From JAVVTR01 sp036653535 (lineage in GTDB: Bacteria > Bacteroidota > Bacteroidia > Bacteroidales > P3), in assembly GCA_036653535.1 (NCBI GenBank), contig JAVVTR010000001.1, positions 404,745 to 468,744 on the forward strand: a DNA stretch of 64,000 nucleotides, read 5' to 3'. Made by a program: the position numbers and the translations under genes. Positions within the stretch are counted from its first letter, which is position 1, and each line of letters starts with the position of its first letter. Positions 16,620-25,845 of this stretch are shown here, one piece after another. Below the pieces are notes generated by a model. The model had not been told where the DNA came from. It did not search any database and was given only the letters and a program-made list of their open reading frames with translations.

Positions 16620-17159
16620 TAGCATTTCTTCTATTAGTGTTTTTACCGTTTTTTCTGCTACTTCTGTATGACTTGGATTCCCCTCCGCATCAAACTCTTT
16701 CTCTACCGAAGTTACTGTACTAAGAACAGGAGCAACCCAAGAGCCCAATTTTAACATTAGTTTTTGCAATTCCTGAACCGTAGCTATTCCCGGAACATTG
16801 CCCACGGAAACACTACATATTCCTATTACTTTGTGCTGCCACTCCTTATAGTACAAATCTATCACATTTTTTAATGCAGCAGGAAAACTGGAATTATAGA
16901 CAGGGCTCACTATAATTAAACCTTCTGCCGAAACTAATTTCCCTGTAAAATCTAATAAAGCTTCTGATGGGGCCTTTAAATAAGGAAATCTCTCCTCAAA
17001 AATTGGAAAATTATAAGCTTTTAAATCCAGCATCGTAATATTTTTTAGAATCCCTGGATTTACATAATTTTCATTTAAATATTTCTCTATATACAGAGCA
17101 ACCCGATTGCTGAGTCGCTCTTCTCTAACACTGGAAGATATAATGGCTATTCGTTGCAT
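16605..17159 (-). CDS. NAD(P)H-dependent FMN reductase family protein
   Basis: Flavodoxin-fold oxidoreductase of 184 residues. It starts with M-Q-R-I-A-I-I-S-S-S-V-R, the phosphate-binding loop of the NADPH-dependent FMN reductase family. I-I-V-S-P-V-Y-N-S-S-F-P-A-A-L-K-N is the central FMN-binding segment and is highly characteristic. I chose the ATG at 17159 because the upstream in-frame Met at 17210 adds 17 residues that do not belong to the fold. The physiological substrate (quinone, azo dye, chromate or free FMN) is not predictable. Its last codons are part of the duplicated 29-bp repeat. Confidence 0.82.
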   Translation of the reverse strand: MQRIAIISSSVREERLSNRVALYIEKYLNENYVNPGILKNITMLDLKAYNFPIFEERFPYLKAPSEALLDFTGKLVSAEGLIIVSPVYNSSFPAALKNVIDLYYKEWQHKVIGICSVSVGNVPGIATVQELQKLMLKLGSWVAPVLSTVTSVEKEFDAEGNPSHTEVAEKTVKTLIEEMLLLAR

Positions 17160-17525
17160 GTTTTTTATTTTAATGGTATGAAGCAAACACGAGTTCCATA
17201 TCTCAATCAAGAGTATGAAAATAATCCTCCTGAAGTTCCATACGTTCTATTTATCAAAATTATTTACGTATGAAAAAGGAGAAATATTCCGGCACTATAG
17301 GAAACGATTGCTATTTTAACAAAAGCAAGCATTTCTTAACGTAGGATCCTCCAAATATTAATTACAAAGGGAAAATCATTTATTTTTAATTTTTACTTTT
17401 GCTTACAATCCCCTTTATTAGGAAAGTATTTTACTTTTCTTTTTAAGGAAAATAAAAACATAAACAAATAAAAAATCCGTGCCTGTCCCCCTGTTGTGTC
17501 CCCCTTCTATCTCTACCCTCCTATT
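17160..17525. other. 366-bp gap: upstream region of the reductase gene plus a dispersed repeat
   Basis: It lies between two minus-strand genes. The right end carries the dispersed repeat (17478-17505); the remainder shows no coding signal. Confidence 0.5.
17478..17505 (-). repeat. Dispersed repeat, full plus partial copy
   Basis: GTGCCTGTCCCCCTGT is followed by TGTCCCCC, 20 bp downstream of the subtilase stop codon. Confidence 0.8.
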
Positions 17526-20165
17526 TTATTGAATAACTACTTTGGTATAATAGCGTGAACCATCATAACTTATTTGCAAAAAATATAATCCAGGTGTTAG
17601 ATTCAGCATCAAAGAAGAAGTGGTCATTGTTTTTTTCTGTACTATTTTCCCACTTATATCAGTAACTATCAATTCTGCTGAAGAAGTAGGTTGCAACGGG
17701 AATTCCACAAAAAATTCCCCTTTATTTGGATTAGGATACACTCTAAATACTTCTGTCTTATCCAAATTTTCATTAAACGTAGTATCTCCCTTCATTTTCG
17801 TCGTAAACTTATGAACATCTCCCCATACCGTATCTCCTCTTTGTATTCCAAAAGCCCTAAAATAATATGCAGTTTTAGGTATAAGCTGTGTTAATTCATA
17901 TTTATAAATAGAAGCCGTATCTATAACCGCCTTAACAGCAAACTCTCTTTTAATAGACAAATTCGTATCATAAACAAAACCGTAACTTTCTCCAAATCCA
18001 TTAATTACAGAAAGTACTAATTCTGCGGAAGAAGCGCTTATATTCCGTGCATCTTGCGTTTCTAAAACCAAAGGTTCTCTACCATCGGGACCATTCTGTA
18101 AAATTTTCAGAATGCCATTATAAGCATCTATTTTCCCATATCCCCAAGTATTATTTGGATTTCCACTTTCCAAATTAGTAAATTCATCTCGAATAGCGGT
18201 TTCTGACAATATTTTTTTAACTTTATCTATATTTAAGGTGGAATCCGACTCAAGCCATAAAGCCATTACGCCTGCTACCACTGGAGAAGCCATAGATGTA
18301 CCTTGCAGCACACCAAAAGGGTAGGTTCTTCCGTTTCTTTGTATTTTTTGAACCAGATAATCACCGTAAGACGAATGATAAAAACTATTAAAAGCAGAGG
18401 CAATCCAACATCCTGGTGCTGTAATATCAGGCTTAATACGACCATCCGCAGAAGGGCCCTTACTGGAAAAAGAGGCAATATGATAAAGTTGTTCCTCTAA
18501 ATCAATACAGGTTATATCCTTTATAGTCTTCCATTCTGTTTTAGAGGCATAGGCACCCACAGACAGAATATTCCGTCCGGTTCCACCTAATTCGCCAATA
18601 GTATGGGTCGTAGAACCTCCTTGCACCTGAGGGGCGTCCTCATAATCTGCATTAGAAAAAACAGCATTTGTCATCCACATTTGAGTAGACATTGTTTGAC
18701 TTTTATTTCCGCTTTTTATAGTAAGCACTAAGGTTTTATCGGAAATACCATTTAAGGAAGAAGCATTTATAAAAGCGAAAATATGTGCCTTTTGGTTTTG
18801 CATATTTCTTTCCGCCTCCAATTCTATGGTACACAAAATAGAGTCTTGCGCATTTTTTAATTTGTGTGTGGCACTGTAACAAGAAGAGGAGGAATAAAGG
18901 GTACTTGAGGAGGCAATTTCTTTCCCGTTTTCGTCTATAAGACTAAAACCAACCAAAAAATCTTGTAAATTATCACTCCACATATCCACGATTGCTTCTT
19001 TTGCGGCCGTATCCAAAAAACGAACCAAAGAATACATCAAAGTATCAACGGTATTAGCCGTAAAAGTATGTTGTAAATACATAGAGTTCCTACCGTCATT
19101 TCCGGCGGCACCGACCAAAAGAAAACCGTTTCTTTTTAATTGATTACATGCAAGATCAAAAGCAGAGGTGCCATCGTGGGGTCCAACATGTGTACCCATA
19201 CTCAAATTAATAACACAGGGTTGCTTGACTTTACGAGCGTAATCATCAATATATTTAATCCCATCTAAAATACTGGAAATGGTCAGATCTGTAGCAACAA
19301 AAACCAAATCACTTTTGGGGGCTATCCCAACATAATTGGTTCCACCGCCAGAACCAGCCGCAATACCACTTACATGTGTGGCATGAAATCCTTCCTCACT
19401 CGAGTGTTGTGTCTTTAAAATATCTTCCCTCGTAATTAGCTCAGAACCATAGCTATATCCCTCGGGGTTAATTCCCTCTTTCTGTACTTGATCCCACACT
19501 CTTTTTACCCTGTACACGGAAGTATCGTCTATGTCATAAAAAGTGGGGTGCCCGTAATCAAAACCGACATCCACCACTCCTACAATTACCCCTTTCCCTT
19601 GAAACTTTTTTTGCAAACTGCCTAATTCTTGTTTAACACTATCTATTTTAACATCCAAAGCAACACTATCTAAAACAAGCTTTGCCTTACGAGCGGCCTC
19701 TATATATTCTATCCCTTCTATTTGGCTCATTTTCAAAAGTTGGTTTGGCCGTATCATTCCTGTACAAATTCCATTTAATTGGGTATTTATAATAAACCCC
19801 ATATTTTCGGCTTCTGCAAGTGCTGCTTCTGTGCTAAATTTTACGAATACAGAAAGATAAATTTTGGATACAGAAAAGGATGCTTTGTTTTTAGAGGAAT
19901 TCGTCTTTTTATTTTGTTGCAAACCATCATATAACCCATAGGTCTGCATCCATTTTTGCAACTGTGTTTTTTGTGTAGACTTACCCTCTTTTTGATATTT
20001 GTCCCATTGGGACAAAAAGACACGAGTTTCTGGCGATAATTTAGAAATGTTTATCTCCACAGAGGATGTCTCTGGCATTTTTATAGGGCTTAATTGCAAC
20101 CTTTTTTGTGCATTTAGGGTCCCTACAACAAATAGAACTAATATAAATGCTAAAATTTTTTTCAT
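17526..20165 (-). CDS. Secreted subtilisin-like serine peptidase with T9SS sorting domain
   Basis: Peptidase of the S8 family, 879 residues. A signal peptide (K-K-I-L-A-F-I-L-V-L-F-V-V-G) is at the N-terminus and a propeptide-like region runs to about residue 185. The catalytic triad is readable: Asp in V-V-D-V-G-F-D-Y-G-H-P near 199, His in H-A-T-H-V-S-G near 262, Ser in G-T-S-M-A-S-P near 623. The long insertion between His and Ser is typical of Bacteroidota subtilases. The C-terminal about 75 residues begin with V-Y-P-N-P-N-K-G-E-F and contain L-T-P-G-L-Y-F-L-Q-I, the type-A sorting domain of the type IX secretion system, so the protein should be secreted or surface-attached. A good promoter lies at 20272-20303. 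Confidence 0.92.
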   Translation of the reverse strand: MKKILAFILVLFVVGTLNAQKRLQLSPIKMPETSSVEINISKLSPETRVFLSQWDKYQKEGKSTQKTQLQKWMQTYGLYDGLQQNKKTNSSKNKASFSVSKIYLSVFVKFSTEAALAEAENMGFIINTQLNGICTGMIRPNQLLKMSQIEGIEYIEAARKAKLVLDSVALDVKIDSVKQELGSLQKKFQGKGVIVGVVDVGFDYGHPTFYDIDDTSVYRVKRVWDQVQKEGINPEGYSYGSELITREDILKTQHSSEEGFHATHVSGIAAGSGGGTNYVGIAPKSDLVFVATDLTISSILDGIKYIDDYARKVKQPCVINLSMGTHVGPHDGTSAFDLACNQLKRNGFLLVGAAGNDGRNSMYLQHTFTANTVDTLMYSLVRFLDTAAKEAIVDMWSDNLQDFLVGFSLIDENGKEIASSSTLYSSSSCYSATHKLKNAQDSILCTIELEAERNMQNQKAHIFAFINASSLNGISDKTLVLTIKSGNKSQTMSTQMWMTNAVFSNADYEDAPQVQGGSTTHTIGELGGTGRNILSVGAYASKTEWKTIKDITCIDLEEQLYHIASFSSKGPSADGRIKPDITAPGCWIASAFNSFYHSSYGDYLVQKIQRNGRTYPFGVLQGTSMASPVVAGVMALWLESDSTLNIDKVKKILSETAIRDEFTNLESGNPNNTWGYGKIDAYNGILKILQNGPDGREPLVLETQDARNISASSAELVLSVINGFGESYGFVYDTNLSIKREFAVKAVIDTASIYKYELTQLIPKTAYYFRAFGIQRGDTVWGDVHKFTTKMKGDTTFNENLDKTEVFRVYPNPNKGEFFVEFPLQPTSSAELIVTDISGKIVQKKTMTTSSLMLNLTPGLYFLQISYDGSRYYTKVVIQ

Positions 20166-20271
20166 CTTTGTTTAATTTATATCTTTAGTTTTTTTAAAAC
20201 ATATCCGATTTTATTTCTTTTCTCCCTTCTCGGCAGTTCTTTAAGCTTGTTTTACAAATAATTCAATTTTG

Positions 20272-20303
20272 CAAATATAGAAAATAATCTAATAATCTAA
20301 CAA
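20272..20303 (-). promoter_or_regulatory. Bacteroidota-type promoter of the subtilase gene
   Basis: On the minus strand TTG (20303-20301), a 21-bp spacer and TATATTTG (20279-20272) match the -33/-7 consensus. It lies about 107 bp before the start codon. Confidence 0.6.
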
Positions 20304-20516
20304 AACGTTTAAAAAAAATATCTTCAAAAAAAATTGCATCTAGATATTTGTCTCATAGATATTCGCTTTCCTTCGGGGATGAATATTTGAACAATACTAC
20401 TAAAATTGCGAATGCAAAATCAACTATTTTTCACTATAAGCGATAAGTAGAGTTTCTATGCACCTTATATTCTACTTATAACCTTCTCGTCTCGTAAAAT
20501 CTGTAGCTATAAAATC

Positions 20517-20562
20517 CGTGCCTGTCCCCGTGTTTTCTCTTGCCTGTCCCCGTGTTTTCTCT
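20517..20562 (-). repeat. Tandem pair of the dispersed repeat (22-bp unit)
   Basis: Two copies of a unit beginning TGCCTGTCCCCGTGTTTTCT at 20519-20540 and 20541-20562. Confidence 0.9.
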
Positions 20563-20718
20563 CTATGTTTTTCCTAAAATTATGAATACTTTTGCTTCTG
20601 TATTATAGATAGAGATTAGAGATAGTTTAGATAGTTTAATAAGAATGGTGAAATATTTCTTATTTTTTAATTTCTTTCTTATTTAATTTTAATAAACTGC
20701 TTATTGTTAGTTAGTTCC

Positions 20719-20750
20719 CGTGCCTGTCCCCGTGTTGTGTCCCCGTGTAT
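20719..20750 (-). repeat. Dispersed repeat, full plus partial copy
   Basis: CGTGCCTGTCCCCGTGT is followed by TGTCCCCGTGTAT, ending about 20 bp before the start of the DUF4359-like gene. Confidence 0.85.
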
Positions 20751-20770
20751 ATTGTTAATTTTATTAACTT

Positions 20771-21136
20771 ATGAAACTTATTAAACTTTATATTATTGGT
20801 GTTTTAGCTTTTTTGGCTCTATTCTCTATTGTAACCAACCCTAAGCAAGAACGGTTCCAAAAAGAAATCCATAAGAACTTGCAACAGCTTATAGAAGATT
20901 CATCCACAAAAGGCATCCATAACGAATTTGTTTTGTTTTCCTCCTCCTATATAGATTCCATCATAAATGGTACAGCCGATGCCAAACTTACTTATCAAAA
21001 CAAATTCATTTTTTCGCTTATCTCTTTAGAATATCCAAAGCAAACATATAAAATCGGCATCGGATTTTGGGGTCATTTTTATTTTTTCAAAGACACAAAA
21101 ACACTTTTACACCAAAAGTTTCGTCAAAAGAAATAG
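20771..21136 (+). CDS. Small membrane-anchored protein, DUF4359-like
   Basis: A 121-residue protein with a single N-terminal hydrophobic segment (residues 4-22) that could be a signal anchor, followed by T-N-P-K-Q-E-R-F, a helical region, and a C-terminal strand set with K-I-G-I-G-F-W-G-H-F. The T-N-P motif after the membrane segment and the G-x-x-G-x-F end resemble DUF4359 proteins, whose function is unknown. A repeat cluster sits directly upstream. It converges with the DMT transporter gene 28 bp downstream. Confidence 0.5.
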   Translation: MKLIKLYIIGVLAFLALFSIVTNPKQERFQKEIHKNLQQLIEDSSTKGIHNEFVLFSSSYIDSIINGTADAKLTYQNKFIFSLISLEYPKQTYKIGIGFWGHFYFFKDTKTLLHQKFRQKK

Positions 21137-21163
21137 AGTAAGATCCTTTCAAATTTCGAAGTG

Positions 21164-22066
21164 CTATTTAATTTTTTTTCTTTCTGCATAAAAAACACCG
21201 AAAATAATAAATCCAGCCCCAAGCATAGCTATAGATGTAATAGGTTCTTTTAGGATCACAAAGGAAGCAATGGTAGTAATTAAGGGAGAAAGATATATAT
21301 AATTAGTTGCTTTCAAAGCTCCTATCCGTTTTAAAGTTAAATTCCAAGAAAGAAAACAAAGCATAGATGCTATAATCCCTAAAAACAATAAATTACCAAA
21401 AACTATACTTTGTTTTAAAATTTGTAAATCCATACACAAAGGGTGAACCAAAAACACAGGAAGAATCGTTATAAGACCATAAAAGAACACTTTCCTTGTA
21501 ATAAACAGATTAGAATATTTGTTTTCTAAGTTTTTTAATAGAACCGTATAAAAACCCCAACACAAAGCTGCTGCAAGGCAAAGCAGGTCTCCTTTAGGAG
21601 AAAGTTGTAGTACAAATTTTCCATTAAAAATAACCAAAACCATCCCCACTAAAGCCAGTAAGGAGCCAACTACAAAGTTTCTATTCCAAAAACGATTTTC
21701 TTTTTTATAAAAGAAATGTAATAAAACAGCTGTAAATAAAGGTGCTGTACATAAAATAAGAGACACGTTAGATGCCAATGTAAATTTTAAAGCGGTATTT
21801 TCTGTTAAAAAATAAATAGATCCACCACATAATCCGGCTCCCCCCATCTTTAACTCATCCAAAATATTACGGGCAAACCATTGCTTATACGAAAAGCAAC
21901 AGGTCATTACATAGGCCAATAAAAATCGATAAAAGAATATATCGGACGGGTTTAATCCATTATTAAGCAATATTTTTGTGGACACAAAAGTGGTTCCCCA
22001 TACACCTACCGTCAGTATAGCAAGCAAATGAAAAATTCCTAAAGACCCTTGTTTCTTTGTTTCCAT
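21164..22066 (-). CDS. EamA-type (DMT superfamily) transporter
   Basis: Inner-membrane carrier of 300 residues with about ten hydrophobic helices in two EamA repeats. The first repeat starts with W-G-T-T-F-V-S-T-K-I-L-L near residue 20. The second contains L-C-W-G-F-Y-T-V-L-L-K-N near 167 and ends at A-G-F-I-I-F-G-V near 285. Members export amino acids or other metabolites (RhaT/YdcZ/RarD relatives); the substrate cannot be predicted. It stands alone between the convergent DUF4359-like gene and an untranscribed-looking gap. Confidence 0.88.
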   Translation of the reverse strand: METKKQGSLGIFHLLAILTVGVWGTTFVSTKILLNNGLNPSDIFFYRFLLAYVMTCCFSYKQWFARNILDELKMGGAGLCGGSIYFLTENTALKFTLASNVSLILCTAPLFTAVLLHFFYKKENRFWNRNFVVGSLLALVGMVLVIFNGKFVLQLSPKGDLLCLAAALCWGFYTVLLKNLENKYSNLFITRKVFFYGLITILPVFLVHPLCMDLQILKQSIVFGNLLFLGIIASMLCFLSWNLTLKRIGALKATNYIYLSPLITTIASFVILKEPITSIAMLGAGFIIFGVFYAERKKIK

Positions 22067-22497
22067 AAAAAAGATGACACTTTATATAGTAGCATAAAAT
22101 CTTTTATGCTTATCAAAATAAAAATTTGGTTTATTAATTCAAAATCGGTGGATGGTTCAAACTCGACTTAGAAAATTAATATTGAATCTTAGCTTTCATT
22201 CTCCCAAATAAAAATAAGACAATTTAACCTAATTTTTTTTGCACTTAAATTTTCCCAATTTCCGCTTTTTTATACCGCAAACTAATTGGAAAACAAGGTG
22301 CAAAAATAATACTTTTTTCTACACAGTGGGATGGAAACTTCGTGCCTGTCCCCATGTATGGTCCCCATGTATGTCCATTTGCTTGCCTTGTTTTCCGAAT
22401 ATTTCTTACCTTTGTTCTTTTGCCCTTTGCTGTCCCTTTGTTAGCTGCAATTTTTTATATTATATAAAATGTAGTGCTTGTACTTCCTTTAAATTCA
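22067..22497. other. 431-bp divergent gap with a dispersed repeat
   Basis: It lies between the divergent DMT transporter and LysO genes. It contains the repeat at 22341-22375; otherwise it is AT-rich and without coding signal. Confidence 0.5.
22341..22375 (-). repeat. Dispersed repeat, full plus two partial copies
   Basis: CGTGCCTGTCCCCATGTATG, then GTCCCCATGTATG and GTCC, show the repeat breaking down into its CCCCATGTATG part. Confidence 0.85.
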
Positions 22498-22950
22498 ATG
22501 TATATGCTAAAAATAGTTGCTATTATGCTGTGCGGTTTACTTTGTGGCTTTCTTTTCCGCAAAAGTAAATATTCATCGGGGAACAAGAGGGTCAAAAGTA
22601 TGGATACCAAAAGAAATAGCTTAACCAAAGAAAACGTTCCGTTTAATAGAACAAACTCAAGCACACGCTTCCCTTTTCCAAAAACAAAACAACCGTCTGA
22701 TTCCAAGATATTTATCATCCCTTTAGCCAAATTTCGAAAAATATTATCTTTTTTTATTAGTGTCACTATTTTTTTATTGCTTTTCCTTTTAGGTATCTCT
22801 ATCGGTAAAGACCCTGTACTTATAAGTCAATGGGCCAATTTGGGTGGCGATGCTCTACTTTTATCTCTTGCTGGAATTATAGGCAGTGTTTTGCTTTCTT
22901 GGGGATTATATGCCTACATAAAACGCCATCAAAACATAGAAATTCAATGA
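22498..22950 (+). CDS. LysO-type lysine exporter, N-terminal component
   Basis: A small membrane protein with helices at both ends and, between them, a hydrophilic stretch of about 50 residues rich in Lys, Ser and Asn. The C-terminal helix pair contains L-G-I-S-I-G-K-D, which resembles the G-x-x-x-G of the N-terminal part of LysO (DUF340). I chose ATG 22498 over the GTG at 22474 because the first helix starts at L-K-I-V-A-I-M; ATG 22504 is also possible. The stop overlaps the next ATG by 4 bp (ATGA), as in the split LysO pairs of Bacteroidota. The hydrophilic linker looks longer than usual. Confidence 0.7.
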   Translation: MYMLKIVAIMLCGLLCGFLFRKSKYSSGNKRVKSMDTKRNSLTKENVPFNRTNSSTRFPFPKTKQPSDSKIFIIPLAKFRKILSFFISVTIFLLLFLLGISIGKDPVLISQWANLGGDALLLSLAGIIGSVLLSWGLYAYIKRHQNIEIQ

Positions 22951-23549
22951 AAAACAGTTTTTGTATTTTGGGGCTTTTCTTTTTAGGCGTACTTTTAGGA
23001 AAAATAGGGTACTTACCTTCCTTTTTATTACACGAGGATTATACTACCCTTGTTTTATACCTATTAATGTTTCTCGTAGGGATGCAAATAGGAAGCGACC
23101 AAAATTTTTTTTCCTCTTTGAAAAATTTAAAAAAAACTTATTTTTTATTGCCTTTAGCTACCATATTCGGCACTTTGGCCGGAGTTGCCATCGCCTCTTT
23201 TTGGACTTCGAGATGGTCCCTATCCGATTGTATGGCTGTTGGATCGGGTTTTGGTTATTATTCTCTTTCCAGTATTCTTATTACACAAAGCAAAGGCATA
23301 GAACTTGGAAGTATTGCCCTTATATCCAATATTATAAGAGAATTATTCGCCTTAAGCTGTGCCCCTTTATTAGCAAAATTCACAGGTAAACTAAGTCCAA
23401 TTTCCGTAGGAGGAGCCACTACTATGGATACAACGCTTCCTGTTATTCTCCGTTATAGCGGGAAAGAGTATCTCGTAGTTTCTATTTTTCACGGATTCGT
23501 GGTAGATTTTAGCGTCCCTTTTTTAGTTAGCTTCTTTTGCAGCATTTAA
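22947..23549 (+). CDS. lysO: LysO-type lysine exporter, C-terminal component
   Basis: An about 200-residue inner-membrane protein with seven or so helices, matching the C-terminal domain of LysO/YbjE. Recognisable blocks are L-L-M-F-L-V-G-M-Q-I-G-S, A-V-G-S-G-F-G-Y-Y-S-L-S-S, and S-V-G-G-A-T-T-M-D-T-T-L-P, which are strongly conserved in the family. The ATG at 22947 overlaps the preceding stop by 4 bp. Lysine (and thialysine) export is the role established for E. coli LysO; here it is inferred from homology. Confidence 0.85.
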   Translation: MKNSFCILGLFFLGVLLGKIGYLPSFLLHEDYTTLVLYLLMFLVGMQIGSDQNFFSSLKNLKKTYFLLPLATIFGTLAGVAIASFWTSRWSLSDCMAVGSGFGYYSLSSILITQSKGIELGSIALISNIIRELFALSCAPLLAKFTGKLSPISVGGATTMDTTLPVILRYSGKEYLVVSIFHGFVVDFSVPFLVSFFCSI

Positions 23550-23590
23550 TTTACTCTCAAAAAAAGAACAATCAATTAGAAAACAAGCAA

Positions 23591-23670
23591 ATGCACACGG
23601 GGACAGGCTGCGGGATGGCTGGGGGATGGCTGAATGCACACGGGAATGCACACGGGGACAGGCTGCAAAA
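23591..23670 (+). repeat. Dispersed repeat cluster before nif3
   Basis: Two full copies (ACACGGGGACAGGCTGC) at 23596 and 23650 have between them a GGGATGGCT duplication and a broken partial copy (GCACACGGG). The cluster ends 29 bp before the chosen start of the Nif3-like gene and is read through by an ORF that probably is not translated there. Confidence 0.9.
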
Positions 23671-23698
23671 TGGAATGCAAAATTTAAAAAAAACAAGC

Positions 23699-24802
23699 AT
23701 GCAAAATTTAAAATTACAGGAAATAATTCAAGCCATGGAAACATGGGCTCCTTTGTTTTGGCAAGAAGAATACGATAATTCTGGTTTATCTTTGGGGGAT
23801 CCCAACCAAATTATATCCAAAGCTCTCCTTTGCTTGGATATAACACCATCTATAGTGGATGAAGCCATAGAGAGCGATGCTCAATTAATTATTTCTCATC
23901 ATCCTGCCATCTTTCATGGATTAAAAAAAATTGATCCTTCTACTGCTTTTGGAGAAATGTTGCAAAAATCTCTACGACATGGTATTGCTTGGTATTCCGC
24001 CCACACCAATTTAGATAATACTTTAAGCGGCGTAAATTCTTATATTGCCGATAGTTTAAACTTAAAAAACCGACGACCCCTGCAAGCATTAACTGGATTA
24101 TATGGTAAACTCCAAGTATATGTGCCGGTTCCACATAGCGAAAAACTAATACAAGCTTTAACCAAAGCTGGCTGCGGACAATACAAAAACTATGATTCCT
24201 GCCTTTGGCAAACTTTAGGCCAAGGACAATTTCGTGCTTTAGAAAATGCACATCCCTTTGTAGGAAATATCCAAGAAAGGCATATAGAATCGGAAGTAAA
24301 GTTAGAAATGCTCTACCCTCTTCATCTACAAACCAATATTATAAAAACACTTTTAGAAAATCATCCTTATGAAGAAGTTGCTTACGACTTAATACCCTTG
24401 TTAAACCAAAGCACAGAGCAAGGTGCTGGATTGCTTGGAGAACTACCCTCTTCCTACAGCGAAGAAAAACTTTTAAAAACCATAAAAGAAATAACCAAAA
24501 TTCCTTTCATACGACATTCCGGGCTAAAACAACGAGAAATTCATCGTATTGCACTTTGTGGAGGTAGCGGCGGCTCCCTTATAGAAAAAGCGCGATCGGT
24601 TCAAGCAGATGTTTTTATTACCGGAGAAATTAAATATCACGATTTTGTGAATGCACCTACTACTACTTGGTTAATGGATATCGGACATTTTGAAAGTGAA
24701 CAATTTACAAAAGAGCTAATTTATAGGTATATTACAAAAAAATTTCCTAACTTTGCGATCCGAATTTCGGAGAAAGTTAATAATCCAGTAAGTTATTATT
24801 AA
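23699..24802 (+). CDS. Nif3-like dinuclear metal centre protein (GTP cyclohydrolase I type 2 homologue)
   Basis: Cytosolic hexameric NIF3/YbgI-family protein of 367 residues, the usual length for the long form with a central PII-like insertion (about residues 130-230). Metal ligands are visible: S-H-H-P near residue 68, H-T-N-L-D-N near 102, and the C-terminal G-H-F-E-S-E near 327. The open frame extends 54 codons further upstream through the dispersed repeat, but ATG 23699 begins directly with the conserved M-Q-N-L-K-L-Q-E-I. A 15-bp copy of the start region at 23675 gives a second possible ATG. The biochemical function of the family is unclear. It is followed by its usual neighbour, a zinc-ribbon coiled-coil protein. 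Confidence 0.9.
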   Translation: MQNLKLQEIIQAMETWAPLFWQEEYDNSGLSLGDPNQIISKALLCLDITPSIVDEAIESDAQLIISHHPAIFHGLKKIDPSTAFGEMLQKSLRHGIAWYSAHTNLDNTLSGVNSYIADSLNLKNRRPLQALTGLYGKLQVYVPVPHSEKLIQALTKAGCGQYKNYDSCLWQTLGQGQFRALENAHPFVGNIQERHIESEVKLEMLYPLHLQTNIIKTLLENHPYEEVAYDLIPLLNQSTEQGAGLLGELPSSYSEEKLLKTIKEITKIPFIRHSGLKQREIHRIALCGGSGGSLIEKARSVQADVFITGEIKYHDFVNAPTTTWLMDIGHFESEQFTKELIYRYITKKFPNFAIRISEKVNNPVSYY

Positions 24803-25023
24803 TGAATAACTAAAACCCTATTCCATAAATTCTACAAAATCCATAAAATGGTATATGGGTTTCCATGAGCTACTCCTAATTCCAAAACCACCTGGCAAAA
24901 TAGCCACAAGGACCCTTATCCTGCCATTTATTTTGGCATTATAGTAAAGCAAAATTTGCCCATAATAGCAAAACAGACAAAAAAACACTCCCATTCGGTC
25001 ATTATTTAAATAATATTTACACC

Positions 25024-25839
25024 ATGAAGGAAAAAACCAGCGAAAAGAAAACCAGCGAAAAGAAAACCACCGCCCAAAAAACAACTTTAGAAGAACACGA
25101 CTTAGGTATTGAACAAAAAATGATTTCTCTATTCGCCTTACAACAAATAGATTCCAATATCGACCGTATTCGTACCTTACGTGGAGAATTACCTTTAGAA
25201 GTACAAGACTTAGAAGACGATGTAGCAGGATATCAAACAAAAATAGAGAAGCTAAACGAAGAAGTTGCAGAAATAAATCTAAATATTACCAATCGAAAAA
25301 GTTCCATTACAGAGCTCAAAACCCAAATTAAAAAGTACGAAAAGCAACAAAAGGAAGTTAAAAACAACCGCGAATACGACGCCCTTACCAAAGAAGTAGA
25401 ATACCAATCTTTGGAAATACAATTACACGAAAAACGTATCAAAGAAGCTGGAATTCAACTCGAACACAAAACAGAAGAATTAGAAAAGGTTTCTCATGCT
25501 TGTGAAGAACGACAAAAAGATTTAGATCTAAAGAAAAAAGAATTAGACGAAATCATAGCGGAAACAGAAAAAGAAGAAAAAGCTTTATTGAAAAAATCGG
25601 AAGAATATCAAAGCCACGTAGATGCACGTTGGTTACACACTTACGAACGTATCCGCAACAATGCTCGTAATGGTTTAGCCGTAGTTTGTATAGAAAGGGA
25701 TGCTTGTGGTGGTTGTTTCAGTAAAATTCCACCTCAACGTCAAATTGAAATTCGTATGCACAAAAAAATGACCGCTTGTGAATATTGTGGTCGCTTTTTA
25801 GTAGATGAAGATATTAAAGAAAAAGCATCAGATCTTTAA
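25024..25839 (+). CDS. Zinc-ribbon coiled-coil protein (DUF164/CT398-like)
   Basis: A 271-residue protein: a Lys/Glu-rich N-terminal tail with a 15-bp direct duplication (T-S-E-K-K twice), a long antiparallel coiled coil from about 40 to 215, and a C4 zinc ribbon at the C-terminus (C-G-G-C then C-E-Y-C). Such proteins sit next to the Nif3-like gene across the Bacteroidota, so they are probably functionally linked; Chlamydia CT398 binds sigma-54 and secretion parts, but a role here is unknown. The start ATG is preceded by TTTACACC with no clear Shine-Dalgarno. Confidence 0.85.
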   Translation: MKEKTSEKKTSEKKTTAQKTTLEEHDLGIEQKMISLFALQQIDSNIDRIRTLRGELPLEVQDLEDDVAGYQTKIEKLNEEVAEINLNITNRKSSITELKTQIKKYEKQQKEVKNNREYDALTKEVEYQSLEIQLHEKRIKEAGIQLEHKTEELEKVSHACEERQKDLDLKKKELDEIIAETEKEEKALLKKSEEYQSHVDARWLHTYERIRNNARNGLAVVCIERDACGGCFSKIPPQRQIEIRMHKKMTACEYCGRFLVDEDIKEKASDL

Positions 25840-25845
25840 TCTTAT

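Larger units (their letters stand above)
20166..20770. other. 605-bp divergent intergenic region
   Basis: It separates the subtilase (minus) from the small DUF4359-like gene (plus). It holds the subtilase promoter (20272-20303), a tandem repeat pair (20517-20562) and a repeat cluster (20719-20750). No coding signal was seen. Confidence 0.6.

Noticed and set aside
23537..23698. A 54-codon N-terminal extension of the Nif3-like protein.
   Set aside because: It translates the dispersed repeat cluster, and the conserved N-terminus starts at ATG 23699.
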